Positions 26,143-35,548 of a DNA stretch of 64,000 bases are shown here, in pieces. The position numbers and the translations under genes were made by a program. This DNA is from Pseudomonas extremorientalis (lineage in GTDB: Bacteria; Pseudomonadota; Gammaproteobacteria; Pseudomonadales; Pseudomonadaceae): contig NZ_MDGK01000013.1 of NCBI RefSeq assembly GCF_001870465.1, forward strand, positions 1 to 64,000. The letters are read 5' to 3'. The notes below the pieces were generated by a model. The model was not told the DNA's origin, made no database searches, and saw only the letters and a program-made list of their open reading frames with translations. Every line of letters starts with the position of its first letter. The stretch's first letter is position 1.

Positions 26143-27021
26143 ATGGACCGTCTCACTGCCATGGAAACCTTCGTTCACGTCGTCGAGACCGGCTCCTTCT
26201 CGGCCGCCGCCAAACGACTGGGCGTAGGCCAGCCCGCCGTCTCCAAAAGCATCGCGCAGTTGGAGGGCCGCCTGGCCGTGCGGTTGTTACTGCGCTCGAC
26301 CAGGGGCCTGACCCCTACCGAGGCAGGCCTGGCATTTTTCGAGAAAGCCAAGAGCGCCATTTTCGAAGCCGACGAAGCTGACGAGGCCGCCCGTGGCGCA
26401 GGCGCTGGCTTGACGGGCAACCTGCGGGTCAGCGCCGGCGTGACGTTCTCCCGTATGCGGATCATTCCTAACCTGGGACCGTTCCTGGACCAACACCCCG
26501 GCCTGAACATCGACGTGTTGCTTGACGACCGCCTCCTCAACCTGGTTGAAGACGGCATCGACGTTGCCCTGCGTATCGGCAACCTGAGCGATTCCGGCCT
26601 CACTGCTCGCCGGCTTGGCCAAAGCCCGAGCCGGGTGTTCGGTACACCGGCCTACTTCGAACGTTTCGGCGAGCCACAAAGCCCGGCGGATATCCTCAAC
26701 CACCAGGCCGTGATCTACAGCCTCGGAGAAAGCCCGCTCTGGTCGTTCAAACAAGGCCCGCACGAACAGGCGATAGCCGCCCGTGGGCGCTTGCGCGTCA
26801 CTTCGTCGGAAGGCTTGCGCGCAGGCGTACTCGCCCACCACGGCCTGGCGATGACGTCTGAATGGATGTTCTCGCCGGAATTGGCCAGGGGGGAGGTGAA
26901 AGCTGTGTTGACCGATTGGGAACTGCCTCCCAAGGATCTCTGGGCGGTATTGCCGACGGGTCGGATGCCGAGTGCCAAGGCCAAGGCGTTTATCAACTAT
27001 GTTGAAGGGTTAATGACCTAG
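26143..27021 (+). CDS. LysR-family transcriptional regulator
   Basis: A 292-residue LysR-type regulator. The N-terminal winged helix reads METFVHVVETGSFSAAAKRLGVGQPAVSKSIAQLEGRLAVRLLLRSTRGLTPTEAG, and the C-terminal part is a PBP2-type effector domain of the CrgA-like group (VALRIGNLSDSGLTARRL). AGGAAC precedes the ATG. The gene diverges from hicA. Members of this group often control an adjacent divergent gene, but the only divergent neighbour is the toxin operon, so its target is unclear. Confidence 0.9.
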   Translation: MDRLTAMETFVHVVETGSFSAAAKRLGVGQPAVSKSIAQLEGRLAVRLLLRSTRGLTPTEAGLAFFEKAKSAIFEADEADEAARGAGAGLTGNLRVSAGVTFSRMRIIPNLGPFLDQHPGLNIDVLLDDRLLNLVEDGIDVALRIGNLSDSGLTARRLGQSPSRVFGTPAYFERFGEPQSPADILNHQAVIYSLGESPLWSFKQGPHEQAIAARGRLRVTSSEGLRAGVLAHHGLAMTSEWMFSPELARGEVKAVLTDWELPPKDLWAVLPTGRMPSAKAKAFINYVEGLMT

Positions 27022-27050
27022 CGCCATCCGTGGGCCGGTGCCGCGCGAGG

Positions 27051-27623
27051 TCAAGCGCATGCCGAATGCCCGTGGTCGAGGCAACACAGCAGGCGCTCGA
27101 CCGTGTGGTCCAGCGGCCCGGAGTTATCCAGCACGAACAACCCCGCGCCATTACCGGCGATCAGCTCGGCGGTGAACCGCGCATTGCGTGCCAGGCGCGC
27201 TTCGATATCCGCCAACGCCTCACGGCCCCGTGCGATCAAGCGTTGGCGCAACACGGCCTGGTCCACCGTCAACAGCAACACCAGCGACGTCGGATAGCGC
27301 TCGCGGGTCTGCGCCAGGTGTGCACGGGAGCCGTTGACCAGTACGTCGTCCCCCGCTGCCAGCCAGTCGTCAATCACCCTGGGAATGCCGTAGGACAAGC
27401 CATTCGCCTGCCAACTGAGGGCAAACGCACCCTCGGCCTGCATCTGCGCAAACCGCTCCGGGCTCACCCCTTGCGCCGCTTCGCCCACCGACTCCGGCGA
27501 GCGAGTGATCACGCGGCGTACAATGCGGCAGCCGCGCTCGGCCAAACGTGGGCGTGCGGCATCCAGCAGGCTGTCCTTGCCCGAGCCCGAAGGCCCGATG
27601 AGATAGATCAACCTGCCTGCCAT
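27051..27623 (-). CDS. phnN: Ribose 1,5-bisphosphate phosphokinase
   Basis: About 190 residues. The P-loop GPSGSGKDSLL follows MAGRLIYLI directly, and RRVITRS, FALSWQANGLSYGIP and the VLVNGSRAHL segment fit PhnN, which makes PRPP from ribose 1,5-bisphosphate in the C-P lyase pathway. GAGGGGG lies about six bases before the ATG at 27623. A further ATG at 27650 overlaps the stop of the broken phnM frame and may be the ancestral coupled start. The rest of the phn operon is absent here, so this is a leftover gene that could still offer a minor PRPP route. Confidence 0.9.
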   Translation of the reverse strand: MAGRLIYLIGPSGSGKDSLLDAARPRLAERGCRIVRRVITRSPESVGEAAQGVSPERFAQMQAEGAFALSWQANGLSYGIPRVIDDWLAAGDDVLVNGSRAHLAQTRERYPTSLVLLLTVDQAVLRQRLIARGREALADIEARLARNARFTAELIAGNGAGLFVLDNSGPLDHTVERLLCCLDHGHSACA

Positions 27624-27646
27624 CAGAACCCCCTCTTCGCTTGTCG

Positions 27647-27888
27647 TCATACGTATTGCGCTACAGGCGCCCCTTCGCGGCGGCGGGCCTGGACCCGGTC
27701 TTCGCGCGGGCCGAGGGCAGTCTCGCCACGGTCCTCCAGCCCTGCCGCTAAGTATATCCAGCAAGCCCCCGGCCGCCAGGCCGGCGGCGGTCACATTACC
27801 GGAGTGCGACGCGTCGCGCACCACGTTCGGCGCCCCCCCTCGACACTTTCATGTTCAGCGTCTGGCAGCCCTTCGCCGCCTGAATCTG
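27647..27888 (-). pseudogene. phnM: Relic of phnM (3' end)
   Basis: The minus strand here encodes pieces of PhnM, the C-P lyase pathway hydrolase, in shifting frames. Codons for AAKGCQTLNMKVS (27852 region) lead into GAPNVVRDASHSGNVTAAGLAAGGLLDILS only after a frame change at a run of seven Gs (complement of 27833-27839). Near 27745 the frame changes again, skipping about 45 residues of normal PhnM, to read GLEDRGETALGPRED and finally GAPVAQYV-stop at 27647. SHSGNV and GLEDRGE are hallmark PhnM stretches. The 5' two-thirds of the gene is missing and a REP lies 14 bases beyond the remnant. Confidence 0.8.
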
Positions 27889-27901
27889 AAAGCACACTCC
27901 C

Positions 27902-27923
27902 ATCGGGGGCAAGCCCCTCCCAC
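27902..27923. repeat. REP element (single copy)
   Basis: ATCGGGGGCAAGCCCCTCCC lies exactly where the phnM relic stops being recognisable, which suggests that the deletion that removed the phn genes ended at or near this REP. Confidence 0.82.
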
Positions 27924-27971
27924 CTTTCTTTGATCTCCAGTGTTTGAAAGAGCGGATTTCAAAGCGCAAAA

Positions 27972-28002
27972 AAAAGGCGACCTGTGTAATAGGTCGCCTT
28001 TT
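27972..28002 (-). terminator. Rho-independent terminator of the ccm operon
   Basis: AAAAGGCGACCT and AGGTCGCCTTTT form a perfect 12-bp stem with a 7-base loop. Read on the minus strand it is followed by a run of Ts, immediately after the lipoprotein stop codon. Confidence 0.92.
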
Positions 28003-28003
28003 G

Positions 28004-28396
28004 TCATTGCGCGTACTGCTTGCTCAACCCCGGCGGCACACCCTGCACGTCGGTGTCTTCCCACGGCCCGTTCGGGCTGATCGAGCGGCTCCAGCCGTTG
28101 CTCCAGCGGTAATACGTGCGCTGGCGATAGAAGGTGTCGGGCTGGTCGTCCAGTACATACACCTGCATCTTGCCGTCCCAGTGGCTGGCGGCGCCCGGAG
28201 GTGGCGCAAACGTCGGCGACTTGGTCGGCACGGGCTTCGGCGGCGGGGTCACCGGGCCGGACGGTTTGGTGCTCGGTTGGGTCGACGGGGACGGTGGAAT
28301 GGTCGGGCCGGTAGGTGCCGGAGGTGGGCGGTGGACCGCACAAGCGCTCAGGCCCAATACCAGGCTGAGCAGGGTGATGCGTGCAAATGCGGTCAT
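28004..28396 (-). CDS. Proline-rich lipoprotein of unknown function
   Basis: A 130-residue predicted lipoprotein. The lipobox LSAC puts the lipid-anchored Cys at residue 19, and the next residue Ala favours the outer membrane. A Pro/Thr/Ser-rich spacer (about 24-65) is followed by a short compact domain with many aromatic residues (MQVYVLDDQPDTFYRQRTYYRWSNGWSRSISPNGPWE). It is the last gene before the terminator, 15 bases after ccmI, so it is probably transcribed with the cytochrome c maturation genes. I do not recognise a function. Confidence 0.8.
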   Translation of the reverse strand: MTAFARITLLSLVLGLSACAVHRPPPAPTGPTIPPSPSTQPSTKPSGPVTPPPKPVPTKSPTFAPPPGAASHWDGKMQVYVLDDQPDTFYRQRTYYRWSNGWSRSISPNGPWEDTDVQGVPPGLSKQYAQ

Positions 28397-28411
28397 GGGC
28401 GTTTCCTCGGT

Positions 28412-29596
28412 TTACTGGTCCGGACTGTCGATGGTCAGCTGCTGCAAGGCAGTGGTACTGCTGGCCAAGGGTTGGCTGCGGCCGATCCACTCGCCAGTGG
28501 TCGGCTGACCGGCCCGGGATATGCGCGCAACCAGTTGGACTTCGGGGAAGTTGGACAGTTTCAATTGCGGCATCATCGCGTCGGCATCGCCCAGTTCAAC
28601 GGTGATCGGCAGTTCGGCGACAGTGACGCGCTTGGCCGCCAAGGGAGCCGGCGGGCCACTGACGGCGCGGGCGAAGATGAACACGCTGTCGGTGGGCAGG
28701 GCTTTGGCCTTCGCCTCGGCGGACAGGTCCACGCGGACTTTCATCACGGCCTTCTGCGCAACCGTGCCGCCGCTTTCCTTGAGCTTCTCGGCCGCGCGGT
28801 CGATACCGCCTTGCAGGGCGGCGCGGGAGTTGTCTTGCGGTGGCAGTTGGGCCAGCAATCGATTCCAGTAGTCGATCGCCTCTTGATAACGCTGACCTTC
28901 AAAGGCAGCGATACCCAGCAGGCCGAGGCTGGTGACTTCCTTCGGATCGAGCTTCAAGGCTTCGTCGGTCAGGGCCTGGACCTTGGGCGACCATTGTTTG
29001 TTGTCGGCAAAGTACTGCGCCTGGGCCCACTGGCCGAGCAACTCCGGTTGACGCCCGGCCAGGGCCACGGTGCGCTCGAAGACTTTCGCGGCATCGGCGG
29101 AGCGGTCCTGGGCCATGTAGGCGCGACCGAGGAAGTACAGGCCTTCCGCCGAATCCGGCTGGGCAGCGGCGGCCCGTTCCAGGCGCTGGGTCATGTCCTC
29201 CATGGACACCGGCGGCTGGGAGAATTCGCGGGTCAGTTCGACCTTGTCGCTGGCCCCATAGTGCAAGTACAGGGCAACGCCGAGGACCGGCACCAGAAAC
29301 GCCGCCAACAAGGGCAGCGGCTTGCCCAGGCGCGACTCACGGGGCTTTTCCACGCCTTCGGTATCGGCCAGCAATTCGCGGGCAGCTTCGGCGCGGCCGG
29401 TGTCGAGTTGCGCAGGATTCAACACGCCTTCCTCCTGCTGCACTTGCAGCTCGGCGACGCGTTCCTGGTACAGCGCCACGTTCAGCGCGGTGCGGTCCTC
29501 TTCACGCTGGGCACGGCGGCCGCGCAGGACAGGGATCAACAGGAAACTCAGGGCAATCAGAAGCAGCAGGCCGGCTGCGAGCCAGAAATCAATCAT
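28412..29596 (-). CDS. ccmI: Cytochrome c maturation protein CcmI
   Basis: A 394-residue membrane protein that chaperones apocytochrome c for heme ligation. Two helices (about 3-22 and 92-112) flank a cytoplasmic loop, followed by a periplasmic TPR domain ([63 protein letters not shown]). The ATG at 29596 overlaps the end of ccmH by 8 bases. The C-terminal 100 residues (about 300-394) form a beta-rich domain common in Pseudomonas CcmI. Confidence 0.92.
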   Translation of the reverse strand: MIDFWLAAGLLLLIALSFLLIPVLRGRRAQREEDRTALNVALYQERVAELQVQQEEGVLNPAQLDTGRAEAARELLADTEGVEKPRESRLGKPLPLLAAFLVPVLGVALYLHYGASDKVELTREFSQPPVSMEDMTQRLERAAAAQPDSAEGLYFLGRAYMAQDRSADAAKVFERTVALAGRQPELLGQWAQAQYFADNKQWSPKVQALTDEALKLDPKEVTSLGLLGIAAFEGQRYQEAIDYWNRLLAQLPPQDNSRAALQGGIDRAAEKLKESGGTVAQKAVMKVRVDLSAEAKAKALPTDSVFIFARAVSGPPAPLAAKRVTVAELPITVELGDADAMMPQLKLSNFPEVQLVARISRAGQPTTGEWIGRSQPLASSTTALQQLTIDSPDQ

Positions 29597-30062
29597 CAGT
29601 CTTGGTGTCCAGCAATTGGTCGAGGCGTTTACGCTCATCCAGGGACAGCGCGTCGGAACCATCGGTCGGCGCGGCGCGGCGGCGGCGCACGATCACCGCC
29701 ATTACCACAACGCCGGCCAGCAACAGCCCGGCAGGGCCGAACCAGAGCAGCGCGGTCTTGCCGGTGAGGGCCGGTTTGTAGCGCACGAAATCACCGTAGC
29801 GGTCGACCATGAAATCGATGATCTGCTGGTTGTCCTTGCCCTCCCCCAGCATGCGGAAAATCTCTTTGCGCAGGTCGGCGGCAATCGGCGCGTTGGAGTC
29901 GGCGATGTCCTGGTTCTGGCACTTGGGGCAGCGCAGTTCCTTGGTCAGGTCGCGGAAACGCTCGCGCTCGGCGTCGTTGGCGAATTCGTAGGTGTCGATG
30001 GCGGCGTGGGCCACACCGGCCAATCCGAGCGCCAGGACCGCAGCAGCTAACAGACGCTTCAT
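29589..30062 (-). CDS. ccmH: Cytochrome c maturation protein CcmH
   Basis: A 157-residue thiol oxidoreductase anchored in the inner membrane. A signal peptide ([20 protein letters not shown]) is followed by the active site [23 protein letters not shown], which keeps the CXXCH cysteines of apocytochrome reduced, and a single C-terminal helix (about 105-125). Start and stop overlap ccmG and ccmI respectively. All family residues are present. Confidence 0.95.
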   Translation of the reverse strand: MKRLLAAAVLALGLAGVAHAAIDTYEFANDAERERFRDLTKELRCPKCQNQDIADSNAPIAADLRKEIFRMLGEGKDNQQIIDFMVDRYGDFVRYKPALTGKTALLWFGPAGLLLAGVVVMAVIVRRRRAAPTDGSDALSLDERKRLDQLLDTKTDD

Positions 30063-30595
30063 GGCTTGGCCTCATCGACCAGGGCCTGGTACTTGGCGGC
30101 CAGTTGCTCGCGCCAGACCACCTCGTCGATCACGCCGACGTACTTGTCGCGGATCACGCCCTTGGCATCGATAAAGAAGGTTTCCGGAGCGCCGTAAACA
30201 CCGAGGTTCAGACCGAGGTTGCCGTCTTCATCGCGGATATCCAACTGGTACGGGTTATGGAACTCCGCCAGCCATTTCAAGGCGGCGGCATTGTCGTCCT
30301 TGTAGTTGATGCCGTAGATCACCACGCCCTTCTCGGCCAGCTTGTTCAGCACCGGGTGTTCGACGCGGCAGGAGATGCACCAGGTGCCCCACACGTTGAC
30401 CAGCGCCGGCTTGCCCAACAGGTCGGCCTGGGTCAGGGTCTTGTCGCCCTGCACGGTCGGCAGGCTGAACGCCGGGAACTGTTTGCCGATCATCGCCGAA
30501 GGCAGCTCGGCAGGGTCCAGGTACAGCCCGCGATACAGGAATACCGCCACCACCAGAAACATCGCCAGCGGTACCACCATCAACCAACGCTTCAT
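30059..30595 (-). CDS. ccmG: Thiol:disulfide oxidoreductase CcmG/DsbE
   Basis: A 178-residue periplasmic thioredoxin tethered by one N-terminal helix (about 5-24). The active site WGTWCISCRVEHP and the cis-proline region YGAPETFFID are typical of CcmG, which passes reductant to CcmH or apocytochrome c. It overlaps ccmF and ccmH by four bases each (ATGA junctions), showing tight translational coupling. Confidence 0.95.
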   Translation of the reverse strand: MKRWLMVVPLAMFLVVAVFLYRGLYLDPAELPSAMIGKQFPAFSLPTVQGDKTLTQADLLGKPALVNVWGTWCISCRVEHPVLNKLAEKGVVIYGINYKDDNAAALKWLAEFHNPYQLDIRDEDGNLGLNLGVYGAPETFFIDAKGVIRDKYVGVIDEVVWREQLAAKYQALVDEAKP

Positions 30596-32580
30596 GCCGC
30601 CGCTCCTTGCAGGCCGAGGGCTTCACGCACCCGGCTTTTCACTTTGACCCGATAACGCCGGTCCAGCGCGGCGAGCAAACCACCAAAGCCCGTGAGCAAG
30701 CCGCCGAACCAGATCCAGCGCACAAACGGCTTCACATGCACCCGCACGGCCCAGGCGCCGTCGCCCAGCGGCTCACCCAATGCGACGTAGAGGTCACGGG
30801 TGAAACCGGCGTCGATCCCGGCTTCGGTCATCATCGAGCTCTGCACGGTGTACAGGCGTTTTTCCGGGTGCAGCACCGCCACCTCCTTGCCGTTGCGCAC
30901 GACGCGCACGGTGCCTTTGTCGGAGGTGAAGTTCGGCCCTTCGAAGTGCCTGGCGCCTTCGAAGATGAAGTGGTAACCGGCCAGGTCCATGGACTCGCCC
31001 GGCGCCAGGCGCAGGTCGCGTTCAGCACTGTTCTGGCTGGACAGCACCACACCGAGGGCGCACACGGCGATGCCGATGTGGGCGACCTGCATGCCCCAGT
31101 AGCTGCGGGTCAGGGTTGGCAGGCCCTGGATCAGGCCTTTGTGGCGGGTTTTGTCGAAGATATCGCGCACGCCGGCCAGCAACACCCAGGCGGCGAGCAG
31201 GAAGGTGGCGAGCACCGCCCAGTTGAAGTCGCCGTAGGCAAACCCGGCGATCACCGCCAGGGCCACACTGCCCAGCAGCACCGGCATCAGCATGCCGGCC
31301 AGCCATTTGACCGGGGTGTCTTTCCAGCGCACCAGCACGCCGACCGCCATTACCACCATCAACAGGCCCATCAACGGGATGAACAATGCGTTGAAGTACG
31401 GCGGGCCGACCGACAATTTGGCGCCACTCAGGGCATCCAGCACCAGCGGATACAAGGTGCCGAGCAGGATCATCGACGCGGCCACCACCAGCACCAGGTT
31501 ATTGCCCAGCAGCAGGGTTTCCCGCGACCACAGGTTGAAGCCGACCTGGCTCTTGACCACCGGGGCACGCAGGGCGAACAGGGTCAGGGAGCCGCCGACC
31601 ACAAACAGCAGGAAGATCAGGATGAACACGCCGCGCTCCGGGTCGGACGCAAACGCATGCACCGACGTCAGCACCCCCGAACGCACGAGGAAGGTGCCGA
31701 GCAGGCTGAGGGAAAACGCGGCGATGGCCAACAACACGGTCCAGCTCTTGAACACGCCACGCTTCTCGGTGACGGCCAGCGAGTGAATCAGCGCCGTACC
31801 CACCAGCCAGGGCATGAAGGAGGCGTTTTCCACCGGGTCCCAGAACCACCAACCGCCCCAGCCGAGTTCGTAGTAAGCCCACCACGAACCCAGGGTGATG
31901 CCGATCCCGAGGAACGCCCAGGCGACGATGGTCCAGGGCCGAGACCAGCGCGCCCAGGCCGCATCGAGGCGCCCACCCAGCAACGCGGCAATGGCGAAGG
32001 CAAAAGCCACGGAGAAACCCACGTAGCCCATGTAGAGCATCGGCGGGTGCACGATCAGGCCGATGTCTTGCAGCAAGGGGTTGAGGTCATGCCCGTCCGC
32101 CGGGATCTGCGGCAGGATGCGGCTGAACGGGTTGGAGGTCATGATCAGGAACAACAGGAAGCCGATGCTGATCATGCCCATCACCGCCAGCACCCGGGCC
32201 AGCATCACTTGCGGCAGTTGGCGCGAGAACACCGACACGGCAAAGGTCCAGCCGCCGAGGATCAGCGCCCACAGCAGCAGCGAGCCTTCGTGGGCACCCC
32301 ACACGGCGCTGAACTTGAAGTACCAGGGCAACGCGCTGTTGGAGTTGTTGGCCACATAGGCGACGGAAAAGTCGTCGGTCATGAAGGCATAGGTCAGGCA
32401 GCCAAACGCGAACAGCAGGAAAGCAAACTGGCCCCAGGCCGCCGGTTGCGCCAGGCTCATCCACAAACGGTCGCCACGCCAGGCACCGAGCAACGGCACC
32501 ACGGCCTGGACGATGGCAAAGCACAGGGCGAGGATCATCGCCAACTGGCCCAGCTCCGGAATAAACAGTGCGGACGTCAT
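30592..32580 (-). CDS. ccmF: Heme lyase subunit CcmF
   Basis: A 662-residue polytopic protein that attaches heme to apocytochrome c. The tryptophan-rich heme-handling motif GWGGWWFWDPVENASFMPWL is intact, and the N-terminus (MTSALFIPELGQLAMILALC) and more than a dozen hydrophobic helices match the family. The periplasmic C-terminal loop before the last helix contains the residues expected near FARDLYV. It starts three bases after ccmE ends. Confidence 0.96.
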   Translation of the reverse strand: MTSALFIPELGQLAMILALCFAIVQAVVPLLGAWRGDRLWMSLAQPAAWGQFAFLLFAFGCLTYAFMTDDFSVAYVANNSNSALPWYFKFSAVWGAHEGSLLLWALILGGWTFAVSVFSRQLPQVMLARVLAVMGMISIGFLLFLIMTSNPFSRILPQIPADGHDLNPLLQDIGLIVHPPMLYMGYVGFSVAFAFAIAALLGGRLDAAWARWSRPWTIVAWAFLGIGITLGSWWAYYELGWGGWWFWDPVENASFMPWLVGTALIHSLAVTEKRGVFKSWTVLLAIAAFSLSLLGTFLVRSGVLTSVHAFASDPERGVFILIFLLFVVGGSLTLFALRAPVVKSQVGFNLWSRETLLLGNNLVLVVAASMILLGTLYPLVLDALSGAKLSVGPPYFNALFIPLMGLLMVVMAVGVLVRWKDTPVKWLAGMLMPVLLGSVALAVIAGFAYGDFNWAVLATFLLAAWVLLAGVRDIFDKTRHKGLIQGLPTLTRSYWGMQVAHIGIAVCALGVVLSSQNSAERDLRLAPGESMDLAGYHFIFEGARHFEGPNFTSDKGTVRVVRNGKEVAVLHPEKRLYTVQSSMMTEAGIDAGFTRDLYVALGEPLGDGAWAVRVHVKPFVRWIWFGGLLTGFGGLLAALDRRYRVKVKSRVREALGLQGAAA

Positions 32581-32583
32581 GGC

Positions 32584-33039
32584 TTAGCCCTCCTTGGCAG
32601 GTGTTGGAGCCGACTGGCCGCTGTCTTTCAACGCCTTGGTGACTTCCGGCGGCATGTATTTCTCATCGTGCTTGGCCAGCACTTCATCGGCCACGACCAC
32701 GCCGTCAGCGTTGAGTTTGCCCAGGGCGACAATGCCCTGGCCTTCACGGAACAGGTCCGGGAGGATGCCGCGGTAGGTGATGGTCACGGCTTTGTTGAAG
32801 TCGGTGACCACGAAGGTGACGTAGAGGGAGTCGGCAGAGCGTTTCAGCGAGCCCTTCTCCACCATGCCGCCGGCGCGAATCCGCGTGTCCACCGGCGCTT
32901 CGCCGTTGGCGATCTGAGTCGGGGTGTAGAACAGGTTGATGTTCTGTTGCAAGGCGCTCAAGGCAAGGCCCACGGCAATGCCGACGCCCACCAGGATGGC
33001 AAGGATGATCAACAGACGCTTTCTACGCAGCGGATTCAC
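32584..33039 (-). CDS. ccmE: Heme chaperone CcmE
   Basis: A 151-residue periplasmic heme chaperone with one N-terminal helix (about 9-29) and an OB-fold domain. The heme-linking histidine H124 is in [13 protein letters not shown], with Tyr128 of the HXXXY motif. The GTG at 33039 is taken as the start because the longer frame is non-homologous and runs through ccmD and ccmC. It overlaps ccmD by four bases. Confidence 0.95.
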   Translation of the reverse strand: MNPLRRKRLLIILAILVGVGIAVGLALSALQQNINLFYTPTQIANGEAPVDTRIRAGGMVEKGSLKRSADSLYVTFVVTDFNKAVTITYRGILPDLFREGQGIVALGKLNADGVVVADEVLAKHDEKYMPPEVTKALKDSGQSAPTPAKEG

Positions 33040-33212
33040 TTTTCGGTCTCCCGGCGCAAACGACGCGCCTCTTGTTGCAGGTAACGCTTGCGGGCCAGGA
33101 TCGGCGCGGCGACGTTGAGGGCCAGCACCGCCAGGCAGATGCCATAGGCGGTCCAGACGTACAGGCCGTGATGGCCCATGGCGAGAAACTCGCTGAAAGA
33201 AGCAAAACTCAT
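33036..33212 (-). CDS. ccmD: CcmD, small subunit of the heme exporter complex
   Basis: A 58-residue single-helix protein ([24 protein letters not shown], helix about 16-38, basic tail). CcmD helps release holo-CcmE from CcmABC. The MGHHGLYVW motif is diagnostic. It overlaps ccmC and ccmE by four bases on each side. Confidence 0.93.
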   Translation of the reverse strand: MSFASFSEFLAMGHHGLYVWTAYGICLAVLALNVAAPILARKRYLQQEARRLRRETEK

Positions 33213-33964
33213 CCACGCGCTCCCAGGCTGCTTTGCACTTCGGCCTTGACCCAACTGGTACGGGCTTCACGCTTGAGCACTTCGAGGCGCATGCGCAGCA
33301 GCAGCACGGCGCCGAAGAAGCAGTAGAACCCCAGCACCATCAGCAGCAGCGGCGCCCACATTTCCACGGGCATCGCCGGTTTTTCGGTGAGGGTGAAGGT
33401 GGCGCCCTGGTGCAGGGTGTTCCACCACTCCACCGAGTATTTGATGATCGGGATGTTGATCACGCCGACAATCGCCAGCACCGCGCAAGCCTTGGCGGCG
33501 CTGTCACGATTGCTGATCGCGTTGCCCAGGGCAATCAGACCGAAGTACAGGAACAGCAGGATCAACATGGACGTTAGTCGCGCATCCCACACCCACCACG
33601 AGCCCCAGGTGGGCTTGCCCCAGATCGCGCCGGTGACCAGCGCCACGGCGGTCATCCAGGCGCCGATGGGCGCGGCGCATTGCAGGGCCACATCCGCCAG
33701 TTTCATCTTCCACACCAGGCCGACAATGCCGCACACCGCCAGCATCACGTAGCAGGACTGGGCCAGCATCGCGGCAGGTACGTGGATATAAATGATGCGA
33801 AAGCTGTTGCCTTGCTGGTAGTCCGGCGGCGCGAAGGCCAGACCCCAGACCAGGCCGATGCCGATCAGCAACACGGCAGCTACGCTCAACCACGGCAACA
33901 GCTTGCCGCTGATGCCATAGAACCATTTGGGCGAGCCGAGCTTGTGAAACCAGGTCCAGTTCAT
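33209..33964 (-). CDS. ccmC: Heme exporter/handling protein CcmC
   Basis: A 251-residue six-helix protein that loads heme onto CcmE. The WWD motif is present as [18 protein letters not shown] with flanking histidines ([20 protein letters not shown]). GGAAA lies seven bases before the ATG at 33964; five more in-frame residues upstream are possible. An 83-base gap separates it from ccmB, the only clear break inside the operon, so a second promoter there is possible. Confidence 0.95.
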   Translation of the reverse strand: MNWTWFHKLGSPKWFYGISGKLLPWLSVAAVLLIGIGLVWGLAFAPPDYQQGNSFRIIYIHVPAAMLAQSCYVMLAVCGIVGLVWKMKLADVALQCAAPIGAWMTAVALVTGAIWGKPTWGSWWVWDARLTSMLILLFLYFGLIALGNAISNRDSAAKACAVLAIVGVINIPIIKYSVEWWNTLHQGATFTLTEKPAMPVEMWAPLLLMVLGFYCFFGAVLLLRMRLEVLKREARTSWVKAEVQSSLGARG

Positions 33965-34047
33965 TGCTGTTTCCATCACGGTTGCTTTTCGTCGTTGCGA
34001 AAAGCTTAGGGTCTTTACTGGTTAAGACAACGCTTAACCAGACCTCA

Positions 34048-34716
34048 TTATTCGCCGACGCTGATCTTCAGGCCGGCCGCTATAGCAAAGGGTGTCAGGG
34101 TGACCGCCAGGGCGGTCAGGCTACCCAGCCACAACAGGTAACCGGTCGCTGGGATGCCCATGAGCGCGGCTTGCAAGGCACCGCTGCCCAGGATCAATAC
34201 CGGGATGTACAAAGGCAGAATCAACAGGGCCAGCAGCAGGCCGCCCCGCTTCAAACCCACGGTCAATGCCGCGCCTACCGCGCCCAACAGGCTGAGCACC
34301 GGCGTACCGAGCAACAGGCTCAGCAGCAGGATCGGCAGGCATTCGGTGGGCAACCCGAGCATCATCGCCAGCAGCGGCGAGAGCAAGACTAGCGCGAGGC
34401 CGGAAAAAGCCCAGTGTGCCAGTACCTTGGCCAGAACCAGAAGTGGCAGGGGGTGCGACGAAAGGACCCACTGTTCCAGGGAACCGTCTTCGAAATCACT
34501 GCGAAACAGCCCGTCCAGCGAGAGCAGGACCGATAAAAGCGCGGCCACCCACACCAGTCCTGGGGACAAGGTTTGCAACAGTTTAGTCTCGGGGCCAACC
34601 GCCAGCGGGAACAGCGCGATGACAATCGCAAAGAACACCAGCGGGTTGGCCAGTTCGGCCGGGCGACGGCAGAGCAAGCGTGCTTCGCGGGCAACCAACA
34701 GGCCGAATACGCTCAT
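34048..34716 (-). CDS. ccmB: Heme exporter permease CcmB
   Basis: A 222-residue permease with six hydrophobic helices that forms the CcmAB part of the ABC-type complex releasing holo-CcmE. The start [29 protein letters not shown] and [19 protein letters not shown] match the family. The ATG at 34716 overlaps the ccmA stop (ATGA). Confidence 0.95.
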   Translation of the reverse strand: MSVFGLLVAREARLLCRRPAELANPLVFFAIVIALFPLAVGPETKLLQTLSPGLVWVAALLSVLLSLDGLFRSDFEDGSLEQWVLSSHPLPLLVLAKVLAHWAFSGLALVLLSPLLAMMLGLPTECLPILLLSLLLGTPVLSLLGAVGAALTVGLKRGGLLLALLILPLYIPVLILGSGALQAALMGIPATGYLLWLGSLTALAVTLTPFAIAAGLKISVGE

Positions 34717-35348
34717 AGCGACCACCGCCCCAGGTCCAAGTCACGATAACCGGCGGGCACGCGATTGAGCGTGTGATGAGTGGTGAGAACGACCAGACCG
34801 CCCTGCTCGCAATGCCGGGCCAGGTGCTCTTCCAACTGGGCGACGCCCTGTTTATCGAGGGCGGTGAAGGGTTCGTCGAGAATCCACAGCGGCGGGCCGG
34901 GCAGATACAAACGCGCCAGGGCCACGCGGCGCTGCTGGCCGGCGGACAAGGTGTGACAGGGAATGTCCTCGAAACCCTTCAGGCCGACAGCGGCCAGGGC
35001 CTGCCAGATGGCATCGCGGGAAGCGGGATGATGCAGGGCGCTGAGCCAACTGAGGTTTTCCTCGGCGGTCAGTACGTCCTTGATGCCGGCGGCGTGGCCG
35101 ATCCACACCAGGTTGCGGGCAAGTTCGCTGCGTTGTTCGCTGAGGGGCTTGCCGTTGAGTCGAACCTCACCGGCGGTCGGCTGCATCAGCCCGGCCAGCA
35201 GGCGCAGCAAACTGGTCTTGCCGCTGCCGTTGGGGCCGCTGATCTGCACCATGTCGCCGCCCTTGAGCCGCAGTTCGAGGTGCTCGAACAGCAGGCGCAG
35301 GTCGCGTTCACAGGCAAGCGCTACGGCTTCAAGAAGAGGGCTGGTCAA
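34713..35348 (-). CDS. ccmA: Heme exporter ATPase CcmA
   Basis: A 211-residue ABC ATPase. Walker A is [10 protein letters not shown], the signature is [16 protein letters not shown], Walker B is LWILDEP, and the switch His is in TTHH. It drives release of holo-CcmE from CcmC. The start is a TTG at 35348 with only a weak upstream AGG, which may keep expression low. It is the first gene of the ccm operon and diverges from the FliK-like gene across 200 bases. Confidence 0.94.
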   Translation of the reverse strand: MTSPLLEAVALACERDLRLLFEHLELRLKGGDMVQISGPNGSGKTSLLRLLAGLMQPTAGEVRLNGKPLSEQRSELARNLVWIGHAAGIKDVLTAEENLSWLSALHHPASRDAIWQALAAVGLKGFEDIPCHTLSAGQQRRVALARLYLPGPPLWILDEPFTALDKQGVAQLEEHLARHCEQGGLVVLTTHHTLNRVPAGYRDLDLGRWSL

Positions 35349-35548
35349 AAGATCGCGGGCCTTTACGGTTCAAGTCGGCGGTGCAGCGGCCGTTAAAGAG
35401 AAATGCACAATAACGGCTTTGGCGACCGATTTTAGAGAGCTGGATCAAATAGTTGTGAGGTTTTTACCGCTCTCGTTGCAGACGGGCGGCATTATACATG
35501 TGATGCCCTACTCTAAAGAGGGCAATTTCCCCAGAGACGACGCGCGCG

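Noticed and set aside
30607..33084. 825-codon open frame on the plus strand across the ccm genes
   Set aside because: It is the antisense shadow of ccmF and ccmE in GC-rich DNA; the product is rich in His, Gln and Arg and has no family features.
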